From Prorocentrum cordatum (Eukaryota; Sar; Dinophyceae; Prorocentrales; Prorocentraceae), in NCBI GenBank assembly GCA_963575745.1, contig CAUYUJ010018564.1, positions 125,146 through 189,145 of the forward strand: DNA of 64,000 nucleotides, written 5' to 3'. Each line of letters begins with the position of its first letter. Positions within the stretch are counted from its first letter, which is position 1. The notes below the pieces were generated by a model. It did no database searches. It worked only from the letters and a program-made list of their open reading frames with translations, and was not told where the DNA came from. The translations under genes were made by a program, and so were the position numbers. Positions 1 through 10,562 of this stretch are shown one piece after another.

Positions 1-3000
1 ACGGAGAAGGATATCGAGACCGAGCTGGAGGTGACTGCTGCCGCAGTGATGATCACCTGGGCCAAGAACCAGCGGATCAACGAGTCCGGGTTCTCGCCAG
101 CGCAGCTCGCGCTAGGACGGTCCCAGACCTTGCCGTGGGGACTACTCAGCGAGCGCGGTCGTTCACAGCTCGCGGCGCACGAGGCGGTGGACAACGACCC
201 GTACATGACGAAGCGGCTGCAGGTCTACAGCGCGGCGAAGGTGGCCCTGGAGAAGCTGGATGCCAGCAAGCGACTACGACGCGCTCTAGTTGCTCGCAGC
301 CGCCAGATGCCTCCCAGCACGAATGTGAAGCTCGGCGATGTGGTCTACTTCTACCGCGAGGGCAAGCGGAAGAACCGGCGGAAGAGGGGCCCGTCCTTGA
401 TCTTCAAGGCCTGGCATGGTCCGGCGGTCGTGATCGGTGTGGAGCCGGCAGCCATCTACGTCTCGTACGAGGGGTTGTCGACCAAGTGTGATCTTGCGGC
501 AGTTCGCCGCGCATCGCCAGATGAGGCGCTGGGGATCAGTGCCAGAGAGCAGCTGGACATCATGGAGAAGGCTCTCCTCGACATGAAGACTGAGGGGGAG
601 CTCGACATGGAGGATGCGACCAAGGGGTATGAGGACACGGACGAGGTCGGCCCGATCGACGAAGGTGAAGCGCCGGAGGATGAAGCTCGACCTTCTCAAG
701 CTGACGAGGACGTCGAGGGGCAGGCCGAGCAGGATCAGCAGGAGTCGACGGCAGAGATCCCACCATCAGCCGTCGTGGCTGCGATGGCAGGTACTTCGGC
801 CAGTGGTGAGCTCGATCCCATTTCGAGCGCTGAGTTCTCGCGGAAGACGAGTTCTCGGGAGAGCGGGAAGACGGACTTCCTGCAGGACGTGGCGCAGCGG
901 CTGCGGGACCAGGGGGAGGACCCGATCCGGTCAAAGACGCTGCGCGTTGCGAAGACCATCCAGAAGCAAGTTGGAGAAGTACGTGAGCGCGCGAGGGCTT
1001 CGACCGCTACGGTACCGGTGGCGAACGTCGTTCCAGACGGGCAGTTCGGGCCCTACGGCAACTTCGCGCCAAAGACGCCGCGCGCCGAGGACGACGAGGA
1101 CGAGGATCAAGGACGTGAAGGTGATGCTTCGAGCCTTGGCACGCCTGCGGTGGAGACGGTGTCTGTGGAGCCTGAGGTCCAGCCTCATGGCAGGAATCGT
1201 GATGTGGTGGAAGCTGAGCTGCCTGAGGTACCATCTCGTGGAGGACGTGAAGGGCCACCGGAACCCAAGCACCCCGACGAGGCGCTGTGGGTCAAGGGTG
1301 TGAAGAAACGAGCTACAGCATGGCTCCAGGGTGCTCCTGAAGCAGATCGACGGCGCTTTCTGGATCACCTGGAGACGGTACCTGCGGTTGATCCACAGTT
1401 GGAGGCGATGCTCGTTCAGGGCCAAGCCCGGAAGGAGAAGGTCTGGAGTCGGATGGACCCACCTACGAAGGCGAATTACGAAGAGGCAGCGGCGTCGCAG
1501 TGGACCAAGTGGATTGACACGGAGTCCGTGGAGGTGCTGCTGGAGAAGGAGTCCGCTGAACTCGAGGAGCAGATGAAGCGCGAAGGCAAGGGCGACTACA
1601 CCATGAGTACGCGGTGGGTGCTGACTGACAAGAACGATCCGCTGAGGACGGAGGCGAATGACCTACCGTTGAAGGCGAACGCGAGGCCGGTGGTCAACAG
1701 TGGCGACCCGGGGCGTTCGGACGAGAAGGCCAACGTGAGAGTGGACGCGCCCTGCGCGACCACCCAGTCGGAGATGATTTTGACGCAGGTAGCTGCGTCT
1801 CACCCGGAGTGGAAGTTTGGATCGAAGGACGTGAGTGGCGCGTTTCTCAAGGGCGAGGTGGACGAGCGCGGCTTGGTGATTCGCGCTCCGATGCATGGTC
1901 CCTCGCTCGCAGATTTTCCTCGAGGCCGACTGGCGCGAGTTCGGAAGGGCGTGTTCGGACTGCCTACGGCGCCGAGGCTGTGGTACCTGAAGGTGGTCTC
2001 TGCAGCCCGCAAGTTGGGACTCGAACCTTCTCGCTCGGACCCCGCATTCTTGGTGCTCCACAACCCGAAAGGGAAGAAGCGTGGGCCGGACACGATGTGG
2101 GGCTGTGTCTGCGTGCATGTGGACGACTTCCTCTGGACGGGGAACGAGAAGATGGCGACTGTGATGGACGCGCTGGGCAAGGAGTTCGGCTTCGGCAGTG
2201 AAGAGTACGATAACTTTGTGTTCTGCGGCAGGCGGTTTCAACGACAGCCTGGAGGAGCTATCACTATTGACATGATGGAATATGCAGCTGGGCTGGAACC
2301 TGTGATTGTACCCCGGGGACGACGCACAGTGGCGCACCAGCCCATGAACGCCATGGAATGGAAGCAGTATCAGCAGGTGGTCGACAAGATCAACTGGCTG
2401 GTGACCAAGCTGCGCGTGGACTACCCGCACGACCTGGCGGTGCTGCAGCGCGAGAAGGGACGCAAGAAGGGCCCGAGGATCGCGGCGCTGATCAAGGCGA
2501 ACCAGTTGCTGAGGGAGTTGAAGCGCAGCTCGACGTTCAAGATCACGATGCGACCGATCGACCTTCGGAGATTCGGCCTGGTGGTGGTATCAGACAGCTC
2601 ACTGGGCAATTTGATGAGCGACGGGACGGCGTTGCAGTCAGATCCGGCGACCGAGAAGATTGGTACTCAGGCCGGTTTCCTCATCCTGTTCGCGGATCGC
2701 GCGCTCGTGGACGGCGGCGCGGGCCGGTTCTCGTTGTTGGAGGGCGAGAGCCACAAGCTGAAGCGCGCGGCGAGGAGTTCCTACGCTGCGGAGGTGATCT
2801 CCGTGGGAGACGCCGTGGACGTCGCCCAAGGGATGCGCGACCAGATCGCGGAGATGTTGTACGGCCCCGTGGCAAGGGGCGCAGGCATGAAGCTGTCGGG
2901 CTGGCAGATACCAATGACGATTGTGACGGATTCGAAGGACGGCCACGACAGGCTCAACTCAGACGCCGGAGTGGGCAGCTCGGCGCAGAAGTCGGTAAAC

Positions 3001-3270
3001 CTAGAGTTGGCCAGCATCAGGGAGATTCTAGATAGGCCGCAGACGATGGTTCGTTGGACGGACGGGACTAACATGTTGAGCGATGCTCTGACAAAGGACA
3101 TGCCGGCGGACCATCTTCGAGAGACGTCAGAGCGCGGCACGTGGAGCATCGAGTTTAGAGAGGAAATGGTGAAGACGGCCCGGCGTGTCGCTCGAGAACG
3201 CTGGGAATCCAGAGTGAGGGAGTTGGCCATGGCAGGTTTACACCCGGAGTCCTTGAGCCATAGTGGATGA
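1..3270 (+). CDS. Copia-type retrotransposon polyprotein, 3' part (integrase C-term, RT, RNase H), open at left edge
   Basis: The reading frame is already open at base 1 and ends at TGA 3268-3270. Numbering residues from GTG 31, the first ~160 resemble the end of a copia integrase (SGFSPAQLALGR near 18-30, then a basic C-terminal domain with a GP.VVIG strand). An acidic, low-complexity linker follows (about 190-480). The RVT_2-type reverse transcriptase starts near 527 (WVLTDKNDP), has the first catalytic Asp in FGSKDVSGAFLKG (about 596) and the catalytic pair in VHVDDF (695-700). RNase H follows, with Asp in VVVSDSS (about 851), Glu in AAEVI (about 918), Asp in IVTDSKDG (about 964) and Asp in RWTDGTNM (about 1007). 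It has no internal stop or frameshift, unlike the element at 12-22 kb, so it is the least decayed element here. Gag, protease and the integrase core would lie left of the window. The GTG is only a frame marker; the real start is outside. Confidence 0.9.
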   Translation, partial: TEKDIETELEVTAAAVMITWAKNQRINESGFSPAQLALGRSQTLPWGLLSERGRSQLAAHEAVDNDPYMTKRLQVYSAAKVALEKLDASKRLRRALVARSRQMPPSTNVKLGDVVYFYREGKRKNRRKRGPSLIFKAWHGPAVVIGVEPAAIYVSYEGLSTKCDLAAVRRASPDEALGISAREQLDIMEKALLDMKTEGELDMEDATKGYEDTDEVGPIDEGEAPEDEARPSQADEDVEGQAEQDQQESTAEIPPSAVVAAMAGTSASGELDPISSAEFSRKTSSRESGKTDFLQDVAQRLRDQGEDPIRSKTLRVAKTIQKQVGEVRERARASTATVPVANVVPDGQFGPYGNFAPKTPRAEDDEDEDQGREGDASSLGTPAVETVSVEPEVQPHGRNRDVVEAELPEVPSRGGREGPPEPKHPDEALWVKGVKKRATAWLQGAPEADRRRFLDHLETVPAVDPQLEAMLVQGQARKEKVWSRMDPPTKANYEEAAASQWTKWIDTESVEVLLEKESAELEEQMKREGKGDYTMSTRWVLTDKNDPLRTEANDLPLKANARPVVNSGDPGRSDEKANVRVDAPCATTQSEMILTQVAASHPEWKFGSKDVSGAFLKGEVDERGLVIRAPMHGPSLADFPRGRLARVRKGVFGLPTAPRLWYLKVVSAARKLGLEPSRSDPAFLVLHNPKGKKRGPDTMWGCVCVHVDDFLWTGNEKMATVMDALGKEFGFGSEEYDNFVFCGRRFQRQPGGAITIDMMEYAAGLEPVIVPRGRRTVAHQPMNAMEWKQYQQVVDKINWLVTKLRVDYPHDLAVLQREKGRKKGPRIAALIKANQLLRELKRSSTFKITMRPIDLRRFGLVVVSDSSLGNLMSDGTALQSDPATEKIGTQAGFLILFADRALVDGGAGRFSLLEGESHKLKRAARSSYAAEVISVGDAVDVAQGMRDQIAEMLYGPVARGAGMKLSGWQIPMTIVTDSKDGHDRLNSDAGVGSSAQKSVNLELASIREILDRPQTMVRWTDGTNMLSDALTKDMPADHLRETSERGTWSIEFREEMVKTARRVARERWESRVRELAMAGLHPESLSHSG

Positions 3271-3869
3271 TCTGGACCTCTCCTTTCCTCCTCCAATTGT
3301 CTAAGCTCGTGTCGTGCCGAGGCTAGTGCAAGTTTGTACGCTCGAGTGCGGTGTGGTGCTAATTATCTACTCTCTCCTCCTTTTCCTCGGAATATGTACA
3401 TCCGATTGGACCGGCTGGTCCGGTTGCGTATGGTGAGAGTAAACGACAGGATTTCTGGACAGAGTTTTCTGTGTTTTGATTTCATGAGCCCGGTAGCGTT
3501 GGTTCTGGGCTCGCTCCATATTGTAATTTCACCGCCATGGGTCGCGACCATGGCGCCTTTGTCTTGGATGACTGAATGGATGGTTTGCCTATCAGAGGTC
3601 GGCCATCGAACTGGGCACAGATCCACAAATATTAGAATCCGTGAGGAAAAACGAGCCCTTCGGATTGGATCTGTCCCCTGCTCTCGGCTTTAAGCCCGTT
3701 ATATACCCTTTTCCCCCGCCCTTTCTCCCTTTTATCTCTCTCCCATTGCTGCCGGCTCGGTTCGAGCCGGCTTGAGGCGATTTGGTTCCTGGTAGCAGGA
3801 CTGGAAAAGGGGCCGCATCTTCTCCTCGAGCCCTGCGGGCTCCGCCGCCGACCCCCGCTGCGGGATCGG
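3271..3869. other. 3' flank of the copia polyprotein; no gene seen
   Basis: Mixed-composition sequence following the polyprotein stop. It should include the element's 3' untranslated region and 3' LTR, but the 5' LTR lies outside the window, so LTR ends cannot be set by comparison. A perfect small palindrome around 3752-3771 (GGCTCGGTTCGAGCC core) is the only obvious structure. No reading frame resembles a known protein. Confidence 0.5.
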
Positions 3870-5042
3870 GAGGTCAGAGGAGGCCCAACCCGGTTCCGCA
3901 AGACAGACCATTTTCAAAAACATGCCAAACCTTGGGCCAGAGGTGCGCCCGAGGATTCTGGGACGAGCAGCTGCCGGCCCTGTCCCAAACACAATCGAGG
4001 GTCCCCTGGCAATCCGTAAAAAAACGTGTTGTCGGGAAACGGTTCAACAAGTCCTGACGCCATTTTGTAGGCGTAGTCTTCGCCATCTCTAGCCTGCTGC
4101 CACGGGGCATTTTCACAGGGCACAGGCCGCCCATAGGCAGCAGAAATCAAATCTCCAAGTTCGTTAGTCTGGACCGGGCTCCAACCAGCCCTGCGGATTT
4201 CAGCACACTGAGGGTTAATCGCCGAACCGTCCGTAAAAATTCGACCACTCAGCCTACCAGAGGCTGGCCTGTTGAACCACAACACATTACAGGCAGCTTT
4301 CCCAACAGCAGCCTCCCTCACCGAGGGCAGGACAAGCGGTTGTGGACCGAAGCGAAGCCATGGCCCGCAGGGGGAGCGAGCGCACGACGTTGGTGCAGCG
4401 TGCACTGCCCCCTCCGTGGTGGGCGGCCCCTGGGCAGAGGGCAGGATCCTGGCACCTGAGGGTGAGCCGGACCGTGGAGCTCGCGGACCTTGGCCGGACG
4501 AAGAGTTGAGGTGTGGCCCCACGTGGTTGTAAAGCGTGCCCGTCGCGCGGATCAAGAGCGCGAGCTCCCGATTGCCAGTGTCCCCCATGGCCAGCACACG
4601 GGCGCCCTCCGCAGGCGGGGCCGACCCCAGAGATGTCTCCACGTACGTCCCTGTGCAGCCCGTCCACTCCGAGGAGCCATTCCTTGTCCGGACCCGTTCG
4701 GGGGACCAGAGGAAGATGCACCGCGCAAACGAACCACGACTGGCCATGCGCATGGAGCGAACGCAGCCACAGCCGGCGGTTGGAGCCCACAAGTTCAGGC
4801 TTACCTGCCGAGGACCACCGCACCTTGTCCCAAATGACCGCGACGCTGGCGCGAGACGGCCCGCCCCGCGCTTCGATGCTTACACCGGCATGCCCAGGTA
4901 CAGCAACCAGTGCGGCGCGCACTTGGCAGCCCCGGCACGACGAGGTCGAGCCGGCGGGAAGCTTCCGAGGTGCCCGCCTTGCGATCCGCGAAGACGCCCC
5001 GGCGCACTCTGGAGACACCTGTGGAGAGGCAGCCCACTGCAC
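3870..5042 (-). pseudogene. Decayed retroelement pol: endonuclease and RNase H pieces, RT missing
   Basis: Read on the minus strand from about 5042 down. A first frame (about 4920-4630) resembles an exonuclease-endonuclease-phosphatase (APE-type) domain, with a VRAALVAVPGHAG-like start and an SWFVCAVHLP strand. After a frameshift near 4610-4630 a second frame continues with LAMGDTGN, the equivalent of the GDFN metal site. About 200 codons later comes an RNase H: IFTDGSAINP (4211-4240, first Asp), ARDGEDYAYKMA (about 4050-4085, Glu), then, in another frame, TDCQGTLDC (3991-4017, next Asp). The RNase H is split by a run of seven A at 4018-4024; removing one base would restore phase, so this is a one-base insertion or a sequence error. 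No RT motifs lie between endonuclease and RNase H, implying an internal deletion. The family differs from the LINE at 52-59 kb. Confidence 0.65.
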
Positions 5043-5077
5043 ACGGAGAGCCTGCTCCCATCCTCACACCCGAGGGC

Positions 5078-5256
5078 AGGGGGACGAACAATGACACAGA
5101 CATGAAAACTCAGAGGTCCGCGCTGGGCCCCCCTCTCTGGCGCGCGGAGCGCGCCAGGGGCGGCGCCGGAGGCGCCGCCAGGGGGGGTCCAGCGCGGATC
5201 CGAGAAATCCGCGCGCACCTCCGAGTTTCTATGTTTATGTCATTGTTCGTCCCCAT
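5078..5256. repeat. Foldback (long imperfect palindrome) A
   Basis: The left part (about 5080-5143, GACGAACAATGACA then ACTCAGAGGTCCGCGCTGG) is the imperfect reverse complement of the right part (about 5176-5255, CCAGCGCGGA, then ACCTCCGAGTTTCTATG, then TGTCATTGTTCGTC). The centre near 5170 is a GC-rich palindrome built on GGCGGCGCCGG. The total is about 178 bp with no reading frame of its own, which suits a foldback or MITE-like element. It abuts foldback B on its right. Confidence 0.75.
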
Positions 5257-5262
5257 AGAGTC

Positions 5263-5438
5263 AGCGAGCGAAAAACGGTATAAAATAAACTTTTTCGCTG
5301 TCGGGGGCGGCTGTCCCTGGGCGGCTGGAAAGTTTATACCCCTACGGTGCCACCGTAAGGGTATAAACTTTCCAGCCGCCCAGGGGCAGGTGTCCCCGAC
5401 GGCGGAAAGTTTATGTTATACCGTTCTTCGCCCGTTAA
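5263..5438. repeat. Foldback (near-perfect long palindrome) B
   Basis: Two arms of about 86 bp meet almost without a loop near 5350. The inner arm GGGCGGCTGGAAAGTTTATA (from 5319) is repeated as its reverse complement from about 5352, with a single mismatch (CCCC versus CCCT). The outer ends AACGGTATAAAATAAAC and GTTTATGTTATACCGTT also pair with small differences. The two arms are much more alike than those of foldback A next to it, suggesting a younger insertion or gene conversion between arms. No reading frame is evident. Confidence 0.8.
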
Positions 5439-5439
5439 T

Positions 5440-6810
5440 AGAGGGGGCGCGTTATCCCCACCTCCGCCTGCTCAGGCCAGGCTCCGTCGCTGGGCGGGCC
5501 GACGGCCCCCACCACCCCAGAGCCCACCCCAGAGACGCAATCGGCTCGGGGAGGGACGGGGAGGGCGGACTGGGAGGAGGGGAGGAGGGGAGGAGGGGAG
5601 GAGGGGAGGAGGGGAGGAGGGAAGGAGAGGAGGAGGGGAGGAGGGGAGGAGGGGAGACGTCCCCCCCGGGCCTGCCGCCGATCCTCCGCCTGTGGGCATC
5701 TGGGGGCTCGCACTCGACGGGCCCCCTTCGGGGGCCCTTGGAGGACGGCGTTCGGGAGGCGAGGCGGGCCCGGAGTTCCGTCGGGCGGACGGCCGCGGGG
5801 GGCGGGGGCAAGAAGCGCGAGAGGAGGCACCGCTGCGCTGTGCCTCGTGTGCGCGGGCGTGGGGTTCCCGGGGAGCCCTCGCTGCGCCACGGCCGGAGGC
5901 GAGGTGCGCCCCCGTCGGGGCGAGGTGCGGGGAGCGGCGCTTAAGTCGAAGCCTTTTTTCTGCGGTCTCCCCCAAAGCGTGGGGGATCGAGGGCTGCAGG
6001 GAGGTGGCCCCGAGGGGTCCCGAATGGCCCCTGGGCCGTCGCCGCGGGGCCAAGAGAGTGCGCGGGAGGCGCATGCGTTTCTTCACCCTCTTTGTCTGTT
6101 GTCCCCCCGTTGATGAGAAGACCGATGCGGAGAGACACCGCGTGGAACGGATCGCGGCGTCGCAGGTCTGGGTCCTCCTCCCCCGCGCTGCCCTTCGCCC
6201 TCCGCCTCGGCCGAGGCGCGCGCGGGCCAGGAAGGCGCGCCAGACTCGGCGATCGGCGCCTCATCCATGCCATCGCTGCTGCCTCGAACTCTGAGGAGCG
6301 CCAAGGGGCAGGGCATGGATCGAACAGAAGCTCGGCATGTCCAAAGGCTGGACGTGGTCCCCGCCCCAGCCTTGCCCCCTGGGGGTACGGCAGGCTCGCG
6401 CCGCGTTGATGCGGGGACGACCCCAGCGTGGGCGTTCGAGGTTGAACGTCGCCAGTGGCCTGGGATCGGCCGATTGAAGACGGTCTGCGCCATCGCCAAG
6501 CCGCTTTCGTTCAAGGTTGAACGACCCAAGCGGCGTCAGAAACCAACGCACAAGTCGTGACGACACGAACCCGCCGCATGGATGAAACGCCGATTGCCTG
6601 CAGACGCGCCGACCTGCCCCAGTGCGGGGTGAGGTGCGCGCGCCAGACGCGCCGACCTCTGGACGACGCCAACCACGTGCCAGACCAGTTCGATACACGA
6701 TTTTCCGCACATGCTGTCACGTTCGACGGCGTGTATCAAGCGTTCTCTCCCCTCCGCCTTGTGCTCCCCTCTCCCCCCGCATCCTTCTCACTCTTCCTCC
6801 TTGTCACTCC
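5440..6810. repeat. GC-rich intergenic stretch with an 8-bp minisatellite
   Basis: A GAGGAGGG minisatellite (period 8) runs at about 5571-5654. The rest is GC-rich, with short local inverted repeats such as GGGCCCCCTTCGGGGGCCC near 5717. Long open frames on both strands arise from the composition and encode Arg/Gly/Pro-rich sequence with no recognisable domain. I see no gene. Confidence 0.55.
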
Positions 6811-7233
6811 TCATCCCTCCTCCTCCTCCTCCTCCTCCTCCTCCTCCTCCTCCTCCTACGTCTCCGCATCCTCCTCCTCGTCCATCTCTTCCTCGTCATC
6901 ATCAGCAGCAGCATCATCATCACCAGCATCACCACCACCAGCATCTTCATCATCATCATCATCATCATCATCAGCATCGTCAGCATCATCATCAGCAGCA
7001 TCATCGTCAGCAGCAGCAGCATCAGCATCATCACAATCGCCATCATCATCATCATCATCAGCAGCATCATCATCATCAGCATCATCAGCATCATCATCAT
7101 CGGTGTCGTGATCATCAGCATATTCAGCATCATCACCAGCATCAGCATCACCATCACCATCACCATGATCATCAGCAGCATCATGACCAGCATCATCAGC
7201 ACCATCATCATCGTCGTCGTCATCAGCATCCTT
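6811..7233. repeat. Trinucleotide array: CTC tract then CAT/CAG array
   Basis: A CTC/TCC tract at about 6811-6860 is followed by an imperfect array of CAT, CAG and ATC triplets (about 6896-7233). It reads as poly-His/Gln, poly-Ser or poly-Ile depending on frame, and as poly-Met on the minus strand. All three forward frames stay open, which indicates a microsatellite rather than a gene. Confidence 0.85.
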
Positions 7234-7334
7234 CTTCTCTTCCCTCCAACAACATAATCGACACCTGGGCCGCTACAGGAGTGCTCTTTGACGAGGAATT
7301 TCGAGGCGGGCCTAGCCGTGGCGACGAGAACGGC

Positions 7335-8275
7335 CCCGTGGCGGCCTCCTCCCTCCCCTCCTCTCTCCCCTCCTCCCTCCCCTCCTCCCTCTCATCCTAT
7401 CTTCCCTCCTCCCTCCTCCCTCTTTCTCCCCTCCTCCCTTCTCTCTTCACTCCCCTCCGCCCTCCCCTCCGCCCTCCCCTCCTCCCTCCTTCTCCGAGTC
7501 TGGTGCACGGTTGGCGTCGTCCGACGTCATCCGCCTGCCACTTGCGCTGGACGGCGCTCTGATCGCCCCTACCAGGCGCCGCCATCCAGGCGTGCCTCTA
7601 GCACTGCCGCCCAGATTGGAGGTTCAAGCTTCGAGAAGGAAGAGGAGGAGGAGGAGGAGGAGGAAGAGGAGAAGGAGGAGGAGGAGGAGGGACAGAAGGA
7701 GGAAGAGGGAAAGGAGGAGGAGGAGGCTCGATGGGGAGGAGGGGGAGGAGGAGGATGAGGGAGGGAGGGAGAAAGGGAGGGACGGAGGGAGAGAGGGAGG
7801 GAGGGAGGGAGGGAGGAGGAGGAGAAGGAGGACTGAGGCGGAGACGGAGGGGAAGGATGAGGAGGAGGAACAAGAGGAGGAGGAGAAGGAGGAGGAGGAG
7901 GAGGAGGCTTCGACGGTCGAGGAGGAGGAGGAGAAGAAGGAGGAGGAAGGGCTCGAGCAGCAGGAGGAGGAGGAGGAGGAGGAGGAGGACAGGCTCTGTA
8001 TGTCAGAGCCACCTTCAGCTCGAAGCTCGAAGCTCGAGACTCGAGCAGGAGGAGGAGGAGGCTGCCACCTGGACAACGCTCTGATCGCCGCCCAAGGCTC
8101 CGCACGCTGCGCCTGGCGCCGCCGCCGTCGGGCGCGCTTCTGGCATGGTTACCCAAATGGGAGGAGGAGGAGGAGGAGGAGGAGGAGGAGGAGGGGCTCG
8201 ATGAGTAGGAGGAGGAGGAGGAGGAGGAGGAGGAGGAGGAGGAGGAGGAGAAGAAGAAAAAGAAGAACCCCGAGG
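7335..8275. repeat. Long pyrimidine then purine strand-asymmetric tracts
   Basis: A CCCTCCTC-rich tract (7335-7495) is followed, after about 130 bp of mixed sequence, by GAG/GGA repeats (about 7638-7995 and again 8158-8270). These give spurious Glu- or Arg-rich frames on plus and Ser/Pro-rich frames on minus. No domain is visible. The switch from polypyrimidine to polypurine on the same strand within 150 bp is noted. Confidence 0.85.
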
Positions 8276-8450
8276 GTCGAGGAGGAGACTTCGAGGGTTG
8301 AGGTTAGAGCGCCTCGGGTGTCGAGGCTTGAGGGCCTCGAGGGTCGAGGTTTGAGGGCTTCGAGGGTCGAGGTTTGGAGGACTTCGAGGTCTGAGGACAT
8401 TCGAGGCTCGAGGAGGAGCAGGGGGAGGATCTCGGGGCTCGAGGCGCGAG
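8276..8450. repeat. GAGGGTCGAGG-type minisatellite
   Basis: Degenerate repetition of a 16-24 bp unit containing CGAGGGTCGAGGTTTGAGG (variants near 8276, 8330, 8357 and 8390). The copies are diverged and the flanks are GAG repeats. No coding signal. Confidence 0.7.
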
Positions 8451-8879
8451 GAGGAAGAGGGGGGCTTCGCGCGGACTTCGAGGCGCCAGGATGCGGAGGA
8501 GGCCTCCGACCTTTTCGGGCGCTCAGTTTTCCTGCGACCCCCCGGAGATCCTCTGGGACATCCGGCGGCGGGGCCCCTCGCTCGTCTTGGGCGTCGCGTA
8601 GTGGGGGGGGGCGATAATCGGGGAGGCATCTGGGGGCCGTGGGTGGGCGCTGCTTCGCCTCTGGCCCGGGAGGCGAACCTTAGGCGGCCGTCAGGGACCT
8701 CGCCCGCGCTCACCGCGGAGGCCTCCCGCTCCTCGGGCTGGTGCGGATCCGTCCCCTGGACTGCGCGGGCCTTCCCTGCGCCGCCCGCGCGGGGTTGTGC
8801 CCTGTCCGCCGCCACGGCCTGCCCGTCGACACGTGGGGGCCCTGAAGGGCCCGAATGGGGGCCCTGATGGGCCCGACAA

Positions 8880-8980
8880 GTGCACCTTTCTTTCCCCGCC
8901 TCCTCCTCCTTCTCCTCCTCCTCCTCCTCCTCCTCCTCCTTCTCCTCCTCCTCCTCCTCCTCCTCCTCCTTCTCCATTTA
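8880..8980. repeat. CTC microsatellite
   Basis: Pure-to-imperfect CTC/TCC repeats at about 8896-8976. No coding function is inferred. Confidence 0.85.
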
Positions 8981-10500
8981 TAACCTCCCCATTAAGCGAC
9001 GCCCAATCGGCCCTGGCGCGGCGCCCGGTTGAGTTCCGCTCAACGTTCCGTCCTCCAGGCCGCCCAGGCGGGGCCGGAGCAGACAAGGGGCCGGAGAAGC
9101 TCGGGCGGGTGGTCAGGGGGAAGGGTTCGCCACGGGGGGAGCTGGCCCTGAGGGAGACGGGTCCTGAGATTTTCGCCGTTTTCCGGCTCCCGGGGCCCTC
9201 CACGGGCCCCGGGAGTGCCAGAAAGCAACCCGGGATGGCAGATTCGTCTTGGGGGGAGGCCGTAGGGCCCAGGATCTGTTTCCCTCAGGACCCGTTTCCC
9301 CCATGCTAAGGGGTGACCTAAATTGGGGAGTGGAGACAAGGGCCTTCGGGCTTGTATCCCTCACACCCCACGTAGGTCACCCTCCAACAGCCGCCCGAAT
9401 TCCCCCATCAAAGAGTTGCGGATAAGTGCCAGATGTTCTCGATTCCGTCATTGCCAAGCCGATGGCATCACCGATGCATCGGCGATGCGGCGCGATCTTT
9501 CGGTTCCACCGACTCCAGCTCCAGTGCGGTTGTTTCTCTTAGGTCGGCTCCAGGCCGACAGCGTTGCGTTCCGAGGGGAGTGTTTCTCTCAGGCCACGGT
9601 TCACAACACGGTCTTATCGCAGATCGTTTTGTGTGGCGTCTCCAGTGTGCCTGGCGGCTTTTCGACTCGCACTGCAGCTACCGCCGCATTAAGTCGAGTT
9701 TGGATGTTCGCGCTCCGCTCTCCTCAAAAAATGTGTTCCGAGAGGATGATCTCATCGATCACAGCGATCACGAGCACAAAAATAACTTGACGATTGCTCT
9801 CATCCAAACCAGGGAGATTGTCCTGCGGGGCCCTGCAGTCGGGGTCATCGCCTGATGGCACCCAGGCCCGAAGGCGGTGGAAAGCCTCGAGCACTTACGT
9901 CTTGAACTCTTCCAGACACTGGAGGTTTGGGTCTTGGTCGTCGCCCTCTCCCCAAACTTCCCCGCCTGACCCCCCCAGACGTGTCATGCAGTGGGGGCCC
10001 ATGCCAAGAAGCACCTTGCTTGCCTCCAGAGTGCCCTGGGCTTCTTGGGTTCCGATGGTCTTGCTGTGGAAAGCGCGACGCTCCCACACCAAAAGTCCAT
10101 GGACGTCCTGGGGTCTCAGGGTTGGGTTTCTTTTGTTATGATATTCCACCCTACTGTAGCCTTGATCACCAGAAAGAACTTCGAGCACCCTAAAAGTACC
10201 GAAACTCGGGGGTTGTCGCGTGTCGGGCCCTGGGAGGCACTCGTCCGACACTGTTTCGACACTGTGTCGACACTCTTTCGACACTTTTACGGGTGCTCGA
10301 ACATATGTCTGGGATGTGGTCTTTCAGTACGATGGGAGCAACACAATTCTTGTGGAAGGTTTCTTGTGGACTGGCCTCCACTGTGAGGTCCGCTTGGCTT
10401 CGAGCGGCGCCCAGCCGAAGCCGACGAGTCGCCCCACGGAGGCCCAAAGGGAGGCACAGCACCGCACAGAAGCCTCGGCCCTCGATCTGCGGGCATTGTC
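8981..10500. other. Intergenic; partial foldback-family copy only
   Basis: No frame resembles a known protein. The segment at about 9455-9500 carries the CCGATGCATCGGCGATGCGG core of the foldback family found complete at 11166-11369 and 43416-43620, but only one arm is visible. A short cluster of TTTCGACACT-like repeats lies at about 10247-10285. Confidence 0.5.
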
Positions 10501-10513
10501 CCCATGGAGGATC

Positions 10514-10522
10514 GACCGTCGA

Positions 10523-10562
<40 letters not shown>

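Noticed and set aside
3271-3870. 3' LTR of the left-edge copia element
   Set aside because: Probably present, but without its 5' partner in the window the ends cannot be supported.
5413-6294. 293-codon open frame
   Set aside because: Runs through the GAGGAGGG minisatellite and GC-rich spacer; Arg/Gly-rich, no domain, equally long frames on the other strand.
7511-8617. 368-codon and opposite-strand 320-codon open frames
   Set aside because: Entirely low-complexity Glu/Arg or Pro/Ser sequence from GAG repeats.
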